NCBI GenBank assembly: GCA_903877385.1
Contig: CAIRDP010000061.1
Span: 1 to 44,565, forward strand
Reading direction: 5' to 3'
Length of the DNA stretch: 44,565 nucleotides
Origin: an uncultured Bacteroidales bacterium
Lineage (GTDB): Bacteria; Bacteroidota; Bacteroidia; Bacteroidales; FEN-979
Shown here: positions 16,383 through 24,412 of the stretch, in pieces
How positions within the stretch are numbered: the stretch's first letter is position 1
Layout of the letters: each line of letters opens with the position of its first letter
The notes under the pieces: generated by a model
Told to the model about the DNA's origin: nothing
Database searches by the model: none
The model's input: only the letters and a program-made list of their open reading frames with translations
Made by a program: the position numbers and the translations under genes

Positions 16383-17414
16383 CTATTTATACGGGGTGAA
16401 TACCTTTTCAACCCTTGAGTGATAAGTCCCTGTTTTACAGGTATAGCTGGCTTCTACAATGATCATAGCCTGGTTGCAGCCACTACTGCTGTAATTCCAG
16501 GAGACCAGGTACACATTCTTGAGCTGTCCGCTGATCATAGCAAACAGGTTCTGAAGCGTGGTGATATCAGGGGTGTAATAATACCTCCCACCAGTACTCT
16601 CGGCAATATTGGTGAGAAGTACAGGATCGGCGCTCCCGAATCCAAGCATGTACAAAGGGATCTGGTTTGAATTGGCATGATCGATCACCTGCTGCATGGT
16701 GTTTACCGACTCATTGTCGATTCCATCGGTAAAGCCTATCAGCGCCGGCAGGTAGGATGTGGAGGACTTGTTCACGAAAGTATTCGCATCATCTATGCCC
16801 ATGTATACGGCATCGTAAAAGGCAGTCATGTTGAATGCCCCGGACCAGCTGGACCTCAGTGCTTTGAGTAAAGCGGTGGTGTCGGTTGTGAAGCCCTGCA
16901 CGTTCTCGATCGAGCTGCTGAATTTGATAAGCTCGGCCTGGTCACTCTTGTTCTTCATATCGATGAATTTGGCTGCAGCCAGCTCCAGGTCAGGCACATA
17001 GGATTCCATGCTACCCGAATAATCGAGTATCAGCGGGGTTGCGATATTCTTCCCGCTCTGGTTCATCTGCTGGAAGTTGAGGCTTCCCACCACGGTGGTA
17101 TCCGTGCCTCCCACGCAAACCTGTTTAATGATAAAGTTATACTGGTTGAAGTTGCTGAAGACATGCCCGTTCTGGTCGGTGACCGAGATGTAAAGCGTGA
17201 CTCCCGTGCTCTTGACCTGTTTCAGATCTATCCTTGGGATGCTTGCGACGATCTGGGTCGTGGTGTCGTCGTTCATGTTGGTGTAAGCCTGCACCGTGGG
17301 GGTGGAAGTACTGTCGTCTTTCTTGGTACAGCCTGTGAAGACAAATAATGCTGACAGCAGGCCCAGCATTATAACTACTGCAATCTGTAATTTAAATGGT
17401 CTTTGTGTTTTCAT
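16383..17414 (-). CDS. VWA-domain lipoprotein
   Basis: 343 residues. The lipoprotein signal ends in the lipobox FTGC (C29). A beta-rich region (about 55-120) precedes a von Willebrand factor A domain (about 125-300). Its metal-ion-dependent adhesion site is visible: DYSGS (D131, S133, S135), a downstream Thr in NMTAFYDAV, and TDGIDN. The protein should be anchored in the periplasm or at the surface and bind a protein ligand. Two cysteine pairs (C100, and near the C-terminus SGCNQ and YTCKTG) may form disulfides. The gene has its own promoter and a leader of about 58 nt. It is convergent with recJ. No ATPase or other VWA partner gene is adjacent. Confidence 0.85.
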   Translation of the reverse strand: MKTQRPFKLQIAVVIMLGLLSALFVFTGCTKKDDSTSTPTVQAYTNMNDDTTTQIVASIPRIDLKQVKSTGVTLYISVTDQNGHVFSNFNQYNFIIKQVCVGGTDTTVVGSLNFQQMNQSGKNIATPLILDYSGSMESYVPDLELAAAKFIDMKNKSDQAELIKFSSSIENVQGFTTDTTALLKALRSSWSGAFNMTAFYDAVYMGIDDANTFVNKSSTSYLPALIGFTDGIDNESVNTMQQVIDHANSNQIPLYMLGFGSADPVLLTNIAESTGGRYYYTPDITTLQNLFAMISGQLKNVYLVSWNYSSSGCNQAMIIVEASYTCKTGTYHSRVEKVFTPYK

Positions 17415-17478
17415 GCCATTCGGTTTTAAAGTTCAACATAGAATTTCTTTTTTGATCCCTTGACTGATCATAAGGTTT

Positions 17479-17509
17479 CAAAAATAAGATAATATGTAGC
17501 AAAAAGCAA
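17479..17509 (-). promoter_or_regulatory. Promoter of the VWA lipoprotein gene
   Basis: On the minus strand: TTG (17509-17507), 20 nt spacer, TATTTTTG (17486-17479). Strong match to TTG-N(19-21)-TAnnTTTG. Confidence 0.7.
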
Positions 17510-17612
17510 GGAAAATGTTAGGAAAAAGTTCTGATGCCCCCCGGGAGGGAGAGAAGTGTTAATGAACTTCGTTATTGTTTTTCAGATAAGAAATGCTTCT
17601 GCCGGGATTACA

Positions 17613-18632
17613 TCAGCTCCCGCTGCCGAAGCAGATATCCATCTTGCGGGCCTTCTCGATCAGGGGATCGTTATTGGGGACCAGCCTCAGCTTCCCGCCC
17701 ACGTCTTTGAGCGGCACCGAGGTCACTTCGTTGCCTTTGAGGCAGACCATGCGGCCGAATTTCTTTGAAGTGATGAGTTCCACGGCATACGCTCCGTACC
17801 TGGTTGCCAGCACCCGGTCCATAGGCGAGGGGCTGCCCCCGCGCTGAATATACCCGAGTATGGTTTCCCGGGTCTCAAGGCCGGTGAGTTCTTTAATGCC
17901 GTTGCCGATATACTGGGCCGCTGACATTTCCCTGGGCCTTGGGATTCCCTCGGCCACGACCACGATGCTGTAAGGTTTCTTATTGATGGCCCGCTTTTTA
18001 AGGCATTTAGCCACGGTCTCGATCTTGTATTCTATTTCAGGTATGAGGATGACATCTCCCCCGCCGGCTATGCCGGAGTATAAGGCAAGCCATCCTGCAT
18101 GATGCCCCATGACTTCTATCACCATGATGCGTTTGTGGCTGTTTGCCGTGCTGTGCAGCCTGTCGATGGCCTCTGTGGCAATCCATACCGCCGAATCAAA
18201 CCCGAAAGTGACATCCGTGCCAAAAACATCATTATCGATGGTCTTTGGGATACCCACCACGTTAAGTCCTTCCTCGGCCAGAAGGGCAGCTGTGCGCTGG
18301 GTGCCGTTCCCGCCAATGCAAACGAGGGCGTCGAGCCCGAGTTCATTATAATGCTTGCGGATGAGTTTGGGCTTGTCGATGGTGTTGAAAGAAGCAGACT
18401 TTTTGAACGGGTTCTCGCGCGAGGTTCCCAGTATCGTTCCGCCTACCGTAAGTATGCCCGAAAGCTGGTTCTCATCCAGGGTCACATACTCCTGGTTGAT
18501 CAGCCCCAGGAAGCCGGCCGATATCCCGATCACTTCCATGCCGTATTCGAGGATCGCGGTTTTACCCACACCCCGTATTGCCGCATTTATACCGGGGCAA
18601 TCTCCGCCTGCTGTAAGTATACCTATTTTCAT
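17613..18632 (-). CDS. pfkA: 6-phosphofructokinase
   Basis: 339 residues from the ATG at 18632 (MKIGILTAGGDCPGINAAIR), the family start. A longer frame to 18686 only reads through family A repeat sequence. It phosphorylates fructose-6-phosphate at C1 in glycolysis. Motifs: GGDCPG (donor phosphate loop), GGNGT, PKTIDND with the catalytic Asp, and EVMGHHAGWLA. The usual metal-binding Asp of GGDGS is Asn here (CIGGNGT). The Lys in PKTIDND is typical of pyrophosphate-using enzymes, while the Gly after Asn is typical of ATP users. The phosphoryl donor is therefore uncertain. An intergenic family A repeat precedes it. Confidence 0.9.
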   Translation of the reverse strand: MKIGILTAGGDCPGINAAIRGVGKTAILEYGMEVIGISAGFLGLINQEYVTLDENQLSGILTVGGTILGTSRENPFKKSASFNTIDKPKLIRKHYNELGLDALVCIGGNGTQRTAALLAEEGLNVVGIPKTIDNDVFGTDVTFGFDSAVWIATEAIDRLHSTANSHKRIMVIEVMGHHAGWLALYSGIAGGGDVILIPEIEYKIETVAKCLKKRAINKKPYSIVVVAEGIPRPREMSAAQYIGNGIKELTGLETRETILGYIQRGGSPSPMDRVLATRYGAYAVELITSKKFGRMVCLKGNEVTSVPLKDVGGKLRLVPNNDPLIEKARKMDICFGSGS

Positions 18633-18644
18633 TTTGTCAGATCC

Positions 18645-18700
18645 GTTAGTGAAGTTCGTGAGGAAGACCTCACGTTTTACCCTCACGATTTACCCTCACG
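18645..18700. repeat. Family A repeat, copy A6 (compact hairpin)
   Basis: Contains the perfect stem CGTGAGG/CCTCACG with loop AAGA, then right-arm units TTTTACCCTCACG and ATTTACCCTCACG. It lies between pfkA and the coiled-coil gene, which are on the same strand, directly upstream of the pfkA start. Confidence 0.8.
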
Positions 18701-18704
18701 TAGT

Positions 18705-19601
18705 TCATTTCAGTTCAAACGATCCTTCGCCTATCTCCTTATCATCTGCAAACACACTGATGATGTACTTCCCCTTCATGGCCGCAATATCGTTATCCCT
18801 TTTGTTCCATATCACGCAGAGGTTCTGGGCTTTGCCGATATAGTTCACGTCTTCGCGAACCGAGTAGGGGATGGTCTGTCCGTTGTAGGTGAACACATCG
18901 TACTTGGTCTTCTGCACCACCACGTTGTCGGGGCGCTGTATCCTCACGTAGATCGGGCGTTTGCCGGCCGGCACCAGGGGATTCTCACCCAGGGTGAAAC
19001 AAACCTTAAGGCGCTCGGTGCGGTTGGCCTTATCGGTCTGGGTTTCCTTTCCCCCTCCCTTGACTTTCCATGCAGATGCCGTTACGTCGTAAGCTTTGAT
19101 AAACGCCGCCTGGTTCATCTTTTCTTTCAGGTCTTCCTTGTCCTTCATGAGGCCCTGGTTGCGGTTCCTTTCGGTAACCACCTGGGCTTTCACCTTCTCA
19201 TTCTCGGCTGTAAGTTCACGGTTCACGGTATAGAGAGAGTCCATCTGCCTGATATATCCCTGGGCCACCACCTGCAGCATCGCCAGCTTTTTACGCACCT
19301 TATTGTATTCCCACTGGGTGTCGAGCAGCTTCCTGATCTCCACGGCATTGGCCTGGATCAGGCTGTCCTTGGCCCTCAGACTGTCGCTGAGTGCGCCGTA
19401 CTCGACCTTGATCTTGTTGTGTTCCACGACCACCGAATCGAGTTCGTGCTGGAGTTCATTCTTTTCGGTCTCTTTCTCATGAACCAGCTTAAGCAGCTGT
19501 GACCTCTGTATGAACAACCAGAATGCCAGTACAAGGATCAGGATCCCGAGGATGGCGAGATACATCTTGTATTTTCTTACGCCGGAACTTTGCTCTTCCA
19601 T
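18705..19601 (-). CDS. Membrane-anchored coiled-coil protein, conserved in Bacteroidota type
   Basis: 298 residues. A short cytosolic N-terminus is followed by one transmembrane helix (about 13-32, KMYLAILGILILVLAFWLFI). A long coiled coil (about 35-165) rich in Glu, Lys, Leu and Gln comes next. The C-terminal globular beta domain (about 170-298) has CFTLGENPLVPAGKRPIYVR and ends GKYIISVFADDKEIGEGSFE. Proteins of this layout recur in Bacteroidota and are often loosely labelled as chromosome segregation proteins. I see no evidence for that label. The domain after the coiled coil is most likely periplasmic. Its stop codon lies at the edge of repeat A6. Confidence 0.7.
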   Translation of the reverse strand: MEEQSSGVRKYKMYLAILGILILVLAFWLFIQRSQLLKLVHEKETEKNELQHELDSVVVEHNKIKVEYGALSDSLRAKDSLIQANAVEIRKLLDTQWEYNKVRKKLAMLQVVAQGYIRQMDSLYTVNRELTAENEKVKAQVVTERNRNQGLMKDKEDLKEKMNQAAFIKAYDVTASAWKVKGGGKETQTDKANRTERLKVCFTLGENPLVPAGKRPIYVRIQRPDNVVVQKTKYDVFTYNGQTIPYSVREDVNYIGKAQNLCVIWNKRDNDIAAMKGKYIISVFADDKEIGEGSFELK

Positions 19602-19626
19602 GGTCCTAGGATGTTTGTTTGTGGTT

Positions 19627-19634
19627 CAAATATA
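19627..19634 (-). promoter_or_regulatory. Putative -7 box of the coiled-coil gene
   Basis: TATATTTG on the minus strand, 25 nt upstream of the ATG. The -33 region lies inside repeat A7 and has no clear TTG. Confidence 0.5.
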
Positions 19635-19643
19635 TGAATAAAT

Positions 19644-19746
19644 CGTGATGGTAATGCGTGAAGAAGTGCGTGAGGGTAATTCGTTATGGTAAGTCGATTT
19701 TTTTCACGTACTCCCATTACGAACTTCTTCACGAACTACCATCACG
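19644..19746. repeat. Family A repeat, copy A7 (long near-perfect hairpin)
   Basis: Outer arms CGTGATGGTA (19644-19653) and TACCATCACG (19737-19746) pair perfectly. After a 3-nt bulge on each side, CGTGAAGAAGT (19657-19667) pairs perfectly with ACTTCTTCACG (19723-19733). Inside, TCGTTATGG can pair with CCATTACGA with one mismatch. The hairpin spans 103 nt between the 3' end of the C69 gene and the promoter of the coiled-coil gene. Confidence 0.9.
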
Positions 19747-19754
19747 TTCTTCCA

Positions 19755-21425
19755 TCAATGCTTCTCTGCGGGTGCCTTGATAACATCCCCATGCTCACGT
19801 ACGATCTCGCGCAGCCACCATTCCGGGTAACCGGGCTGGGACGGCATCACGGGAACCCCGTAACCGTTATCCTGGAACTTTCCGTCCTTTTCCTTCATGA
19901 TATTGCCGTCCTTGTACTTAACGAAAAGATATTCGCCAAGTTCTTTCCAGCGGGCTACAGTGGCATCGGCCGTCTTCACACTATAATTCGTTACACAGGC
20001 AATGCCTTTTGCCTTATCGGTTTTGTAAAGCTTTGCAGCTTCGGCATCGATCTTCGGGGTTTCCTGGGCGTACCTGGTTTCAAGCTCGCCCTGCACTTTC
20101 TGAAGGTCCTTGATCATATAACTCCAGCGGGTGTAAACCCAGTTGGCAACCCAGTTGAAGGTCCAGAATGCCGAAGTGTTGCTCCAATGCAGCATATTTC
20201 CGTTGCCCACGGCATATGATTTGGGGACCTTGTTCGAACCGCAGTAGATCGGGTTGAAAACGGTGGTATAGGTATCGTCGACACCGAACCAGAAGATGCC
20301 CCCGATCGGATCGGGCAGCCAGGAACGGCTCTGGGCTACGAAAACGAAGCCCGTCTGCATGGTCGAAGTGGCGCGTTCGTGAACGTAATTCACCGAATCA
20401 ACGCTCCATGTCATGGGTCTCCAGCGGATGGGGCAGGCAAAAGGACCGGCTCCGATATCGTGGTTCATATCCATTTTGGTGCCTTCGTAATGGTCGCGCA
20501 TGAGGCCCTGCATATCCTGAGCCGAAATTTTATGGTCGGGCTTGATATAGAGCGGCATGCGGTTGGTAGCATAGCCCCATTTTCCCGTCTGGACCTTGCC
20601 CATGGCATAATCCTGGTACTTGCCCATATCCTTGTTGCAGCGGTTGAACATGGCCCAAACGCGGGCTTCGCAGAAGCGGGCCCCGCCAAAGGTCACGGGT
20701 GCATAAGTGTCGGAAAAGCTGAACTCTTCATCCTTGCCGTCGAACCAGCCTTTGGATCTTGCAAACGAGATCACATCCGCCGAATAAATACAATTCTGGG
20801 GATCATTCAAGGGGAACTGGGTGATGCGCGCCTGGTTGGCATGGCCCGAGATATACCCGTCGGGGATGCGAACGGCAACCCAGACAGCTCCTTTTACACC
20901 GTCGCCCTTGCTGATCATCTCGAGGATCCAGGCTTCGCTGGCATCGGAAATGCTGAAGGATTCGCCTTCGGATGCATAGCCGTAAGCGGCGGTAAGTTCA
21001 CCGAACATTTTGATGGCTTCGCGTGCGGTCTTCGAACGCTGAAGTCCCACGTAAATGAGTGCGCCGTAATCGACAATGGCATCTTTCTGATGCTGAAGCT
21101 CTTCGCGGCCCCCGAAGGTGGTTTCACCTATGGCGACCTGGTGCTCGTTCATATTGCCGATGACCTGGTAAGTATGTTTTATCTGGGGTATCTTGCCAAG
21201 GGGTTTCTGGGTATCCCATTCAATGATATTCAACATAGATCCGGCGGGCCAGTCCTTGGCGGGCCAGAAGTATAATTCTCCATACAGCTGATGTGAATCA
21301 GCCGAATACGAGATCATCACCGATCCGTCAGCGGAAGCTCCTTTGGTGACGATGAAGTTGGTGCACGCATCAGCCTGGTGTCCTAAGAACAGGGCGAGCG
21401 CGATGATTAAGAAGTATTGTTTCAT
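19755..21425 (-). CDS. C69-family dipeptidase, exported
   Basis: 556 residues. The signal peptide MKQYFLIIALALFLGHQADA is followed directly by C21 (CTNFIVTKGASADGSVM). In this Ntn-hydrolase family the N-terminal Cys exposed by processing is the nucleophile. The following pattern (NxxxGAS.DGSV) fits the C69 (PepD-like) signature, as does the ASEAWILEM segment. It should hydrolyse dipeptides or short peptides in the periplasm or outside the cell. Length is normal. It has a strong promoter that lies back to back with that of the outer-membrane protein gene, with a leader of about 60 nt made partly of family B units. Confidence 0.88.
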   Translation of the reverse strand: MKQYFLIIALALFLGHQADACTNFIVTKGASADGSVMISYSADSHQLYGELYFWPAKDWPAGSMLNIIEWDTQKPLGKIPQIKHTYQVIGNMNEHQVAIGETTFGGREELQHQKDAIVDYGALIYVGLQRSKTAREAIKMFGELTAAYGYASEGESFSISDASEAWILEMISKGDGVKGAVWVAVRIPDGYISGHANQARITQFPLNDPQNCIYSADVISFARSKGWFDGKDEEFSFSDTYAPVTFGGARFCEARVWAMFNRCNKDMGKYQDYAMGKVQTGKWGYATNRMPLYIKPDHKISAQDMQGLMRDHYEGTKMDMNHDIGAGPFACPIRWRPMTWSVDSVNYVHERATSTMQTGFVFVAQSRSWLPDPIGGIFWFGVDDTYTTVFNPIYCGSNKVPKSYAVGNGNMLHWSNTSAFWTFNWVANWVYTRWSYMIKDLQKVQGELETRYAQETPKIDAEAAKLYKTDKAKGIACVTNYSVKTADATVARWKELGEYLFVKYKDGNIMKEKDGKFQDNGYGVPVMPSQPGYPEWWLREIVREHGDVIKAPAEKH

Positions 21426-21457
21426 ATGTGTTGGGTTTGTTTACAATTGACGAATTA

Positions 21458-21492
21458 CGATCCCGCATCCTGCATCCTGCATCCGAAATCCG
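21458..21492. repeat. Family B repeat units without hairpin core
   Basis: GATCCCGCATCCTGCATCC and further TGCATCC units, lying in the untranslated leader predicted for the C69 gene. Confidence 0.65.
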
Positions 21493-21494
21493 TA

Positions 21495-21524
21495 CAAAAT
21501 TACACATTCCCGTTAAACTGGCAA
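21495..21524 (-). promoter_or_regulatory. Promoter of the C69 dipeptidase gene
   Basis: On the minus strand: TTG (21524-21522), 19 nt spacer, TAATTTTG (21502-21495). Strong match to the Bacteroidota consensus. Confidence 0.7.
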
Positions 21525-21527
21525 GGC

Positions 21528-21561
21528 TTTGCGCAAACTGAGGTAAATATGCGTATCTTTG
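21528..21561 (+). promoter_or_regulatory. Promoter of the outer-membrane protein/nitronate monooxygenase pair
   Basis: TTTG at 21528-21531, 22 nt spacer, TATCTTTG at 21554-21561, then the ATG at 21581. The -33 box lies 3 nt from the -33 box of the opposing C69 promoter. Confidence 0.6.
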
Positions 21562-21580
21562 CAGTGTTACTTTGCATTAA

Positions 21581-22354
21581 ATGAATCGTTTGAAGTATTT
21601 CATGCCGGCCTTGCTGGTAATAATCCTGCTGCTGCCCGTCCAGGTATTCAGCCAGGAACAGAAAAAAGAAAAGAAACCGAGGGAGAAGGATCTGCTGTCG
21701 GTGGAATTCAGCCTGAACTATTCCATGGTGATGGGAAATTACGGGCAAACGGATAAGTCGACCGAAAAAGCAGGGTACGCGAAGAACGGCTGGGTAAGCC
21801 AGCTTGGTCTTAACTGGCTGGGCCCCAGGGGCTGGGGACTGGGATTCCAGTGGGACATCCAGCGTAACGGGTATAAGGATATTGCTTCAACCACCAATCC
21901 GTACGGCACTAAATACCCTTTGGGGACTTCGGGCTGGTTCAACAACTACCTCCTCGTTGGGCCGGTGTTTATCAATGATTTCGGCAAATTCGAGCTGAAT
22001 GTAAAAGCGCTTTTCGGGCTCATCATTTCACAGTCGACCAACTTCAACGTTCAGAGCCCGGTCGATGCCGCCAATGTTTCCATCACCGCCACCGGCTTTG
22101 GCTATGCCGTGAACCTGGGCCTGGGTTACAGGATCAGCAGGCATTGGGGGGTGAACGTCCAGCTGGGGTATTTGGGCGGAATGCCGAAAGCCACGAAATC
22201 TTACGGACAGGAATTTCTTGGCTACAGGGAAGTTGTTGATACACTTACAGGTAATAAATATTATATGTCGCTTTATTCGGCGGCAACAAAATATGAGATC
22301 AAAAGAACCGTTTCTACTATAAACGGAGGCATAGGGGTGATTTATCACTTCTAG
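21581..22354 (+). CDS. Outer-membrane beta-barrel protein
   Basis: 257 residues. The signal peptide (about 1-24, LLVIILLLPVQVFSQ) is followed by a Lys/Glu-rich stretch, then alternating amphipathic strands with many Gly and aromatic residues (LGPRGWGLGFQWDIQRNGY and similar). It ends in an aromatic C-terminal residue (GVIYHF), the standard signal for barrel insertion by BamA. This fits an 8-10-stranded porin-like barrel. No specific substrate is suggested. The nitronate monooxygenase gene follows 15 nt downstream on the same strand, so the two are probably cotranscribed, although no functional link is obvious. Confidence 0.75.
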   Translation: MNRLKYFMPALLVIILLLPVQVFSQEQKKEKKPREKDLLSVEFSLNYSMVMGNYGQTDKSTEKAGYAKNGWVSQLGLNWLGPRGWGLGFQWDIQRNGYKDIASTTNPYGTKYPLGTSGWFNNYLLVGPVFINDFGKFELNVKALFGLIISQSTNFNVQSPVDAANVSITATGFGYAVNLGLGYRISRHWGVNVQLGYLGGMPKATKSYGQEFLGYREVVDTLTGNKYYMSLYSAATKYEIKRTVSTINGGIGVIYHF

Positions 22355-22369
22355 AAGATAAAGGAAACA

Positions 22370-23461
22370 ATGAATCAACTTAAGATAGGCAACCTGACCA
22401 TTCAGGTCCCGATAATCCAGGGTGGGATGGGTGTAGGCGTTTCGCTTTCGGGGCTTGCCGTCGCCGTTGCAAACGAAGGCGGTGTGGGCGTGATTTCCAG
22501 CGCAGGGCTTGGTTTGCTCTATCGCAACCTCTCCAGGGATTTCCTCGAAGCCAGTATTCTTGGCCTTAAGGAAGAACTGCGGATTGCGCGCGAGAAAACC
22601 CGGGGCATCATCGGCGTGAATGTTATGGTCGCCATGACCAATTTCGCCGATATGGTCAAGACTTCCATCAAGGAGAAGGCCGATATTCTTTTTTGCGGGG
22701 CCGGATTGCCTCTCGATTTGCCGTCCTTCCTTACTGCCGGAAGCAAGACAAAGCTCGTGCCTATCGTTTCCTCGGGCCGTGCGGCAAAACTGATCTGTTC
22801 AAAGTGGATCTCGACCTATAAATATGTCCCTGACGCTTTTGTTGTCGAAGGCCCGAAAGCCGGCGGACATCTTGGTTTCAAGCAGGAGCAGATCACCGAT
22901 GAGGATTACAGGCTGTGCAAGCTCGTAAGCGATGTGCAGCATGAGGTGAGGGAGGTCGAGAAAGAGCATCATTGCAGGATACCCGTGATTGCGGCCGGGG
23001 GGATTTACACCGGGAGCGATATTTATGATATCATGGAATGCGGGGCCGACGGGGTGCAGATGGCGACGCGTTTTGTCACTACCAACGAATGCGATGCCTC
23101 GGATGCCTTCAAGCAAACCTATATCGATGCTGTTGAGAAGGATATCGGTATCATTAAAAGCCCGGTGGGCATGCCCGGCCGCGCTATCGTGAACTCCTTT
23201 ATCGACAAGGTGAGGGCCGGAAAGAAGCATCCTTTCTCCTGTCCGTTCAAATGTATCAAAACCTGCGACATCACAAGCAGTCCGTACTGCATCATCACGG
23301 CTTTATTCAATGCCTTTAAAGGTAATTTTGAAGGCGGATATGCCTTTGCCGGGACCAATGCGTTCAGGGCAACCAAGATCACCACGGTCAAGGAGATCTT
23401 CGCCGAACTGCTCGAAGACTTCAACAAGAAAAAGGATGAATTCTTAAAGAAAAAAGTATAA
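22370..23461 (+). CDS. Nitronate monooxygenase family protein (FMN, FabK/2-nitropropane dioxygenase type)
   Basis: 363 residues, TIM-barrel flavoprotein. Seen: IIQGGMGVGVSLSGLAVAVA at the N-terminus (FMN phosphate region), VVEGPKAGGHLGF with the catalytic-type His, and IPVIAAGGIYTGSDI and GADGVQMATRFV for flavin binding. The C-terminal insert CPFKCIKTC...YC (residues about 288-306) holds four cysteines that could bind metal or form disulfides. This insert occurs in related Bacteroidota and Clostridia proteins. Family members oxidise nitronates or act as enoyl-ACP reductases. I cannot tell which from the sequence. The ATG is preceded by AAAGGA at a suitable distance. Confidence 0.85.
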   Translation: MNQLKIGNLTIQVPIIQGGMGVGVSLSGLAVAVANEGGVGVISSAGLGLLYRNLSRDFLEASILGLKEELRIAREKTRGIIGVNVMVAMTNFADMVKTSIKEKADILFCGAGLPLDLPSFLTAGSKTKLVPIVSSGRAAKLICSKWISTYKYVPDAFVVEGPKAGGHLGFKQEQITDEDYRLCKLVSDVQHEVREVEKEHHCRIPVIAAGGIYTGSDIYDIMECGADGVQMATRFVTTNECDASDAFKQTYIDAVEKDIGIIKSPVGMPGRAIVNSFIDKVRAGKKHPFSCPFKCIKTCDITSSPYCIITALFNAFKGNFEGGYAFAGTNAFRATKITTVKEIFAELLEDFNKKKDEFLKKKV

Positions 23462-23482
23462 ACTGCATGCAAGTTTCAGAAT

Positions 23483-23541
23483 ATCCTGCATCCTGCATCG
23501 GCGCGCAGCGCTCATCGGCAACGCAAAGCGTTGCCCATCCC
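23483..23541. repeat. Family B repeat with two hairpin cores
   Basis: ATCCTGCATCCTGCATC units, then core GCGC-GCA-GCGC, then GGCAACGC-AAA-GCGTTGCC (23517-23535, perfect 8-bp stem), then CCATCCC. It lies between nitronate monooxygenase and the next gene. Confidence 0.85.
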
Positions 23542-23555
23542 ATAACCCCTGACCT

Positions 23556-24323
23556 ATGCTGAAACGTTTACTTGTCTTACTGTTCCCGATCGTACTCGCG
23601 GCTCCCTCATCCGCCCAGGTTAATTTAAAAGATACCACTATTGGCATGGGCATGTTTTATGCGGCATACTCCTACCAGCTTCCCGGGGGAGGACTTTCGA
23701 AGCTTTTTGGCGGGAATTCGAGCGTTGGCGGCGGCTTTTTGTATAAACTGCGGACTAACTGGCTGATAGGGGGCGAAGGGAATTTCCTGTTCGGGGGCGA
23801 CGTAAAGAATTCCGATGCACTCACCCTGATGATGCAGGACAGTGACGGCCTGCTCATAGACGAAAACGGTTACGGTGCGGCAATCAATTATTACGAGAGG
23901 GGCTACAGCATTTACGGGAAGTTCGGGAAGATATTCCCGTTTTATCCCACCCTTGCGCCGAACCGAAATTGCGGGATTACGGTGATGCTGGGAGGGGGGT
24001 ATATACAGGATAAGATCAGGATGAATAATCCCGACGGCACCACTCCCCAGATCAACGGGGATTATGCCAAGGGTTACGACCGTCTGAATAACGGCATTGC
24101 ATTGAATGCTTCGCTGGGCTATCTTTTCATGAGCAATACCCGTTTGTTTAATTTTTACCTGGGTTTCGAATTCATCCAGGCCTGGACCAAAAGCGCGCGC
24201 AAATATGATTTCGACCGCATGGCCTATGACAATACCAAATACTCAAGCCAGTTTTACGGCTTCAAGGTATGCTGGTTCGTCCCCATCTACGCCCGCAAAC
24301 CCAAGGAATTTTATTACTACTAG
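23556..24323 (+). CDS. Exported outer-membrane protein (barrel-like)
   Basis: 255 residues. Signal peptide MLKRLLVLLFPIVLAAPSSA with cleavage before Q21. The body alternates short amphipathic strands and glycine turns (SSVGGGFLYKLRTNWLIGG, GITVMLGGGYIQDKI, ASLGYLFMSNTRLFNFYLG), typical of a small barrel. The C-terminus is FYYY. Two family B repeat clusters lie on its two sides. I do not recognise a specific family. It lies about 1.2 kb upstream of waaA with the AbiEii pair in between. Confidence 0.65.
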   Translation: MLKRLLVLLFPIVLAAPSSAQVNLKDTTIGMGMFYAAYSYQLPGGGLSKLFGGNSSVGGGFLYKLRTNWLIGGEGNFLFGGDVKNSDALTLMMQDSDGLLIDENGYGAAINYYERGYSIYGKFGKIFPFYPTLAPNRNCGITVMLGGGYIQDKIRMNNPDGTTPQINGDYAKGYDRLNNGIALNASLGYLFMSNTRLFNFYLGFEFIQAWTKSARKYDFDRMAYDNTKYSSQFYGFKVCWFVPIYARKPKEFYYY

Positions 24324-24412
24324 CATAGTCGCGCAGCGCCTCATCCCGCATAGTCGCGAAGCGCCTCATCAGCGCGAAGCGCTACCATCAACGCGAAGCG
24401 TTGCCCATCCTC
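24324..24412. repeat. Family B repeat cluster with four hairpin cores
   Basis: Four cores in 90 nt: CGC-GCA-GCG, CGC-GAA-GCG, AGCGC-GAA-GCGCT (24371-24383) and AACGC-GAA-GCGTT (24390-24402), joined by CTCATCCCGCATAG-type units. The outer base pairs differ from core to core but stay complementary. It fills the whole gap between two convergent genes and may act as a terminator for both. Confidence 0.88.

Noticed and set aside
18633-18686. N-terminal extension of pfkA
   Set aside because: The extra 18 residues are coded by family A repeat sequence, and the family start is at 18632.
18099-19502. 467-codon open frame on the plus strand
   Set aside because: It is antisense to pfkA and the coiled-coil gene, which have clear motifs. 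His/Leu-rich shadow composition.
20379-21275. 298-codon plus-strand frame
   Set aside because: It lies wholly antisense to the C69 dipeptidase and has no recognisable domain.
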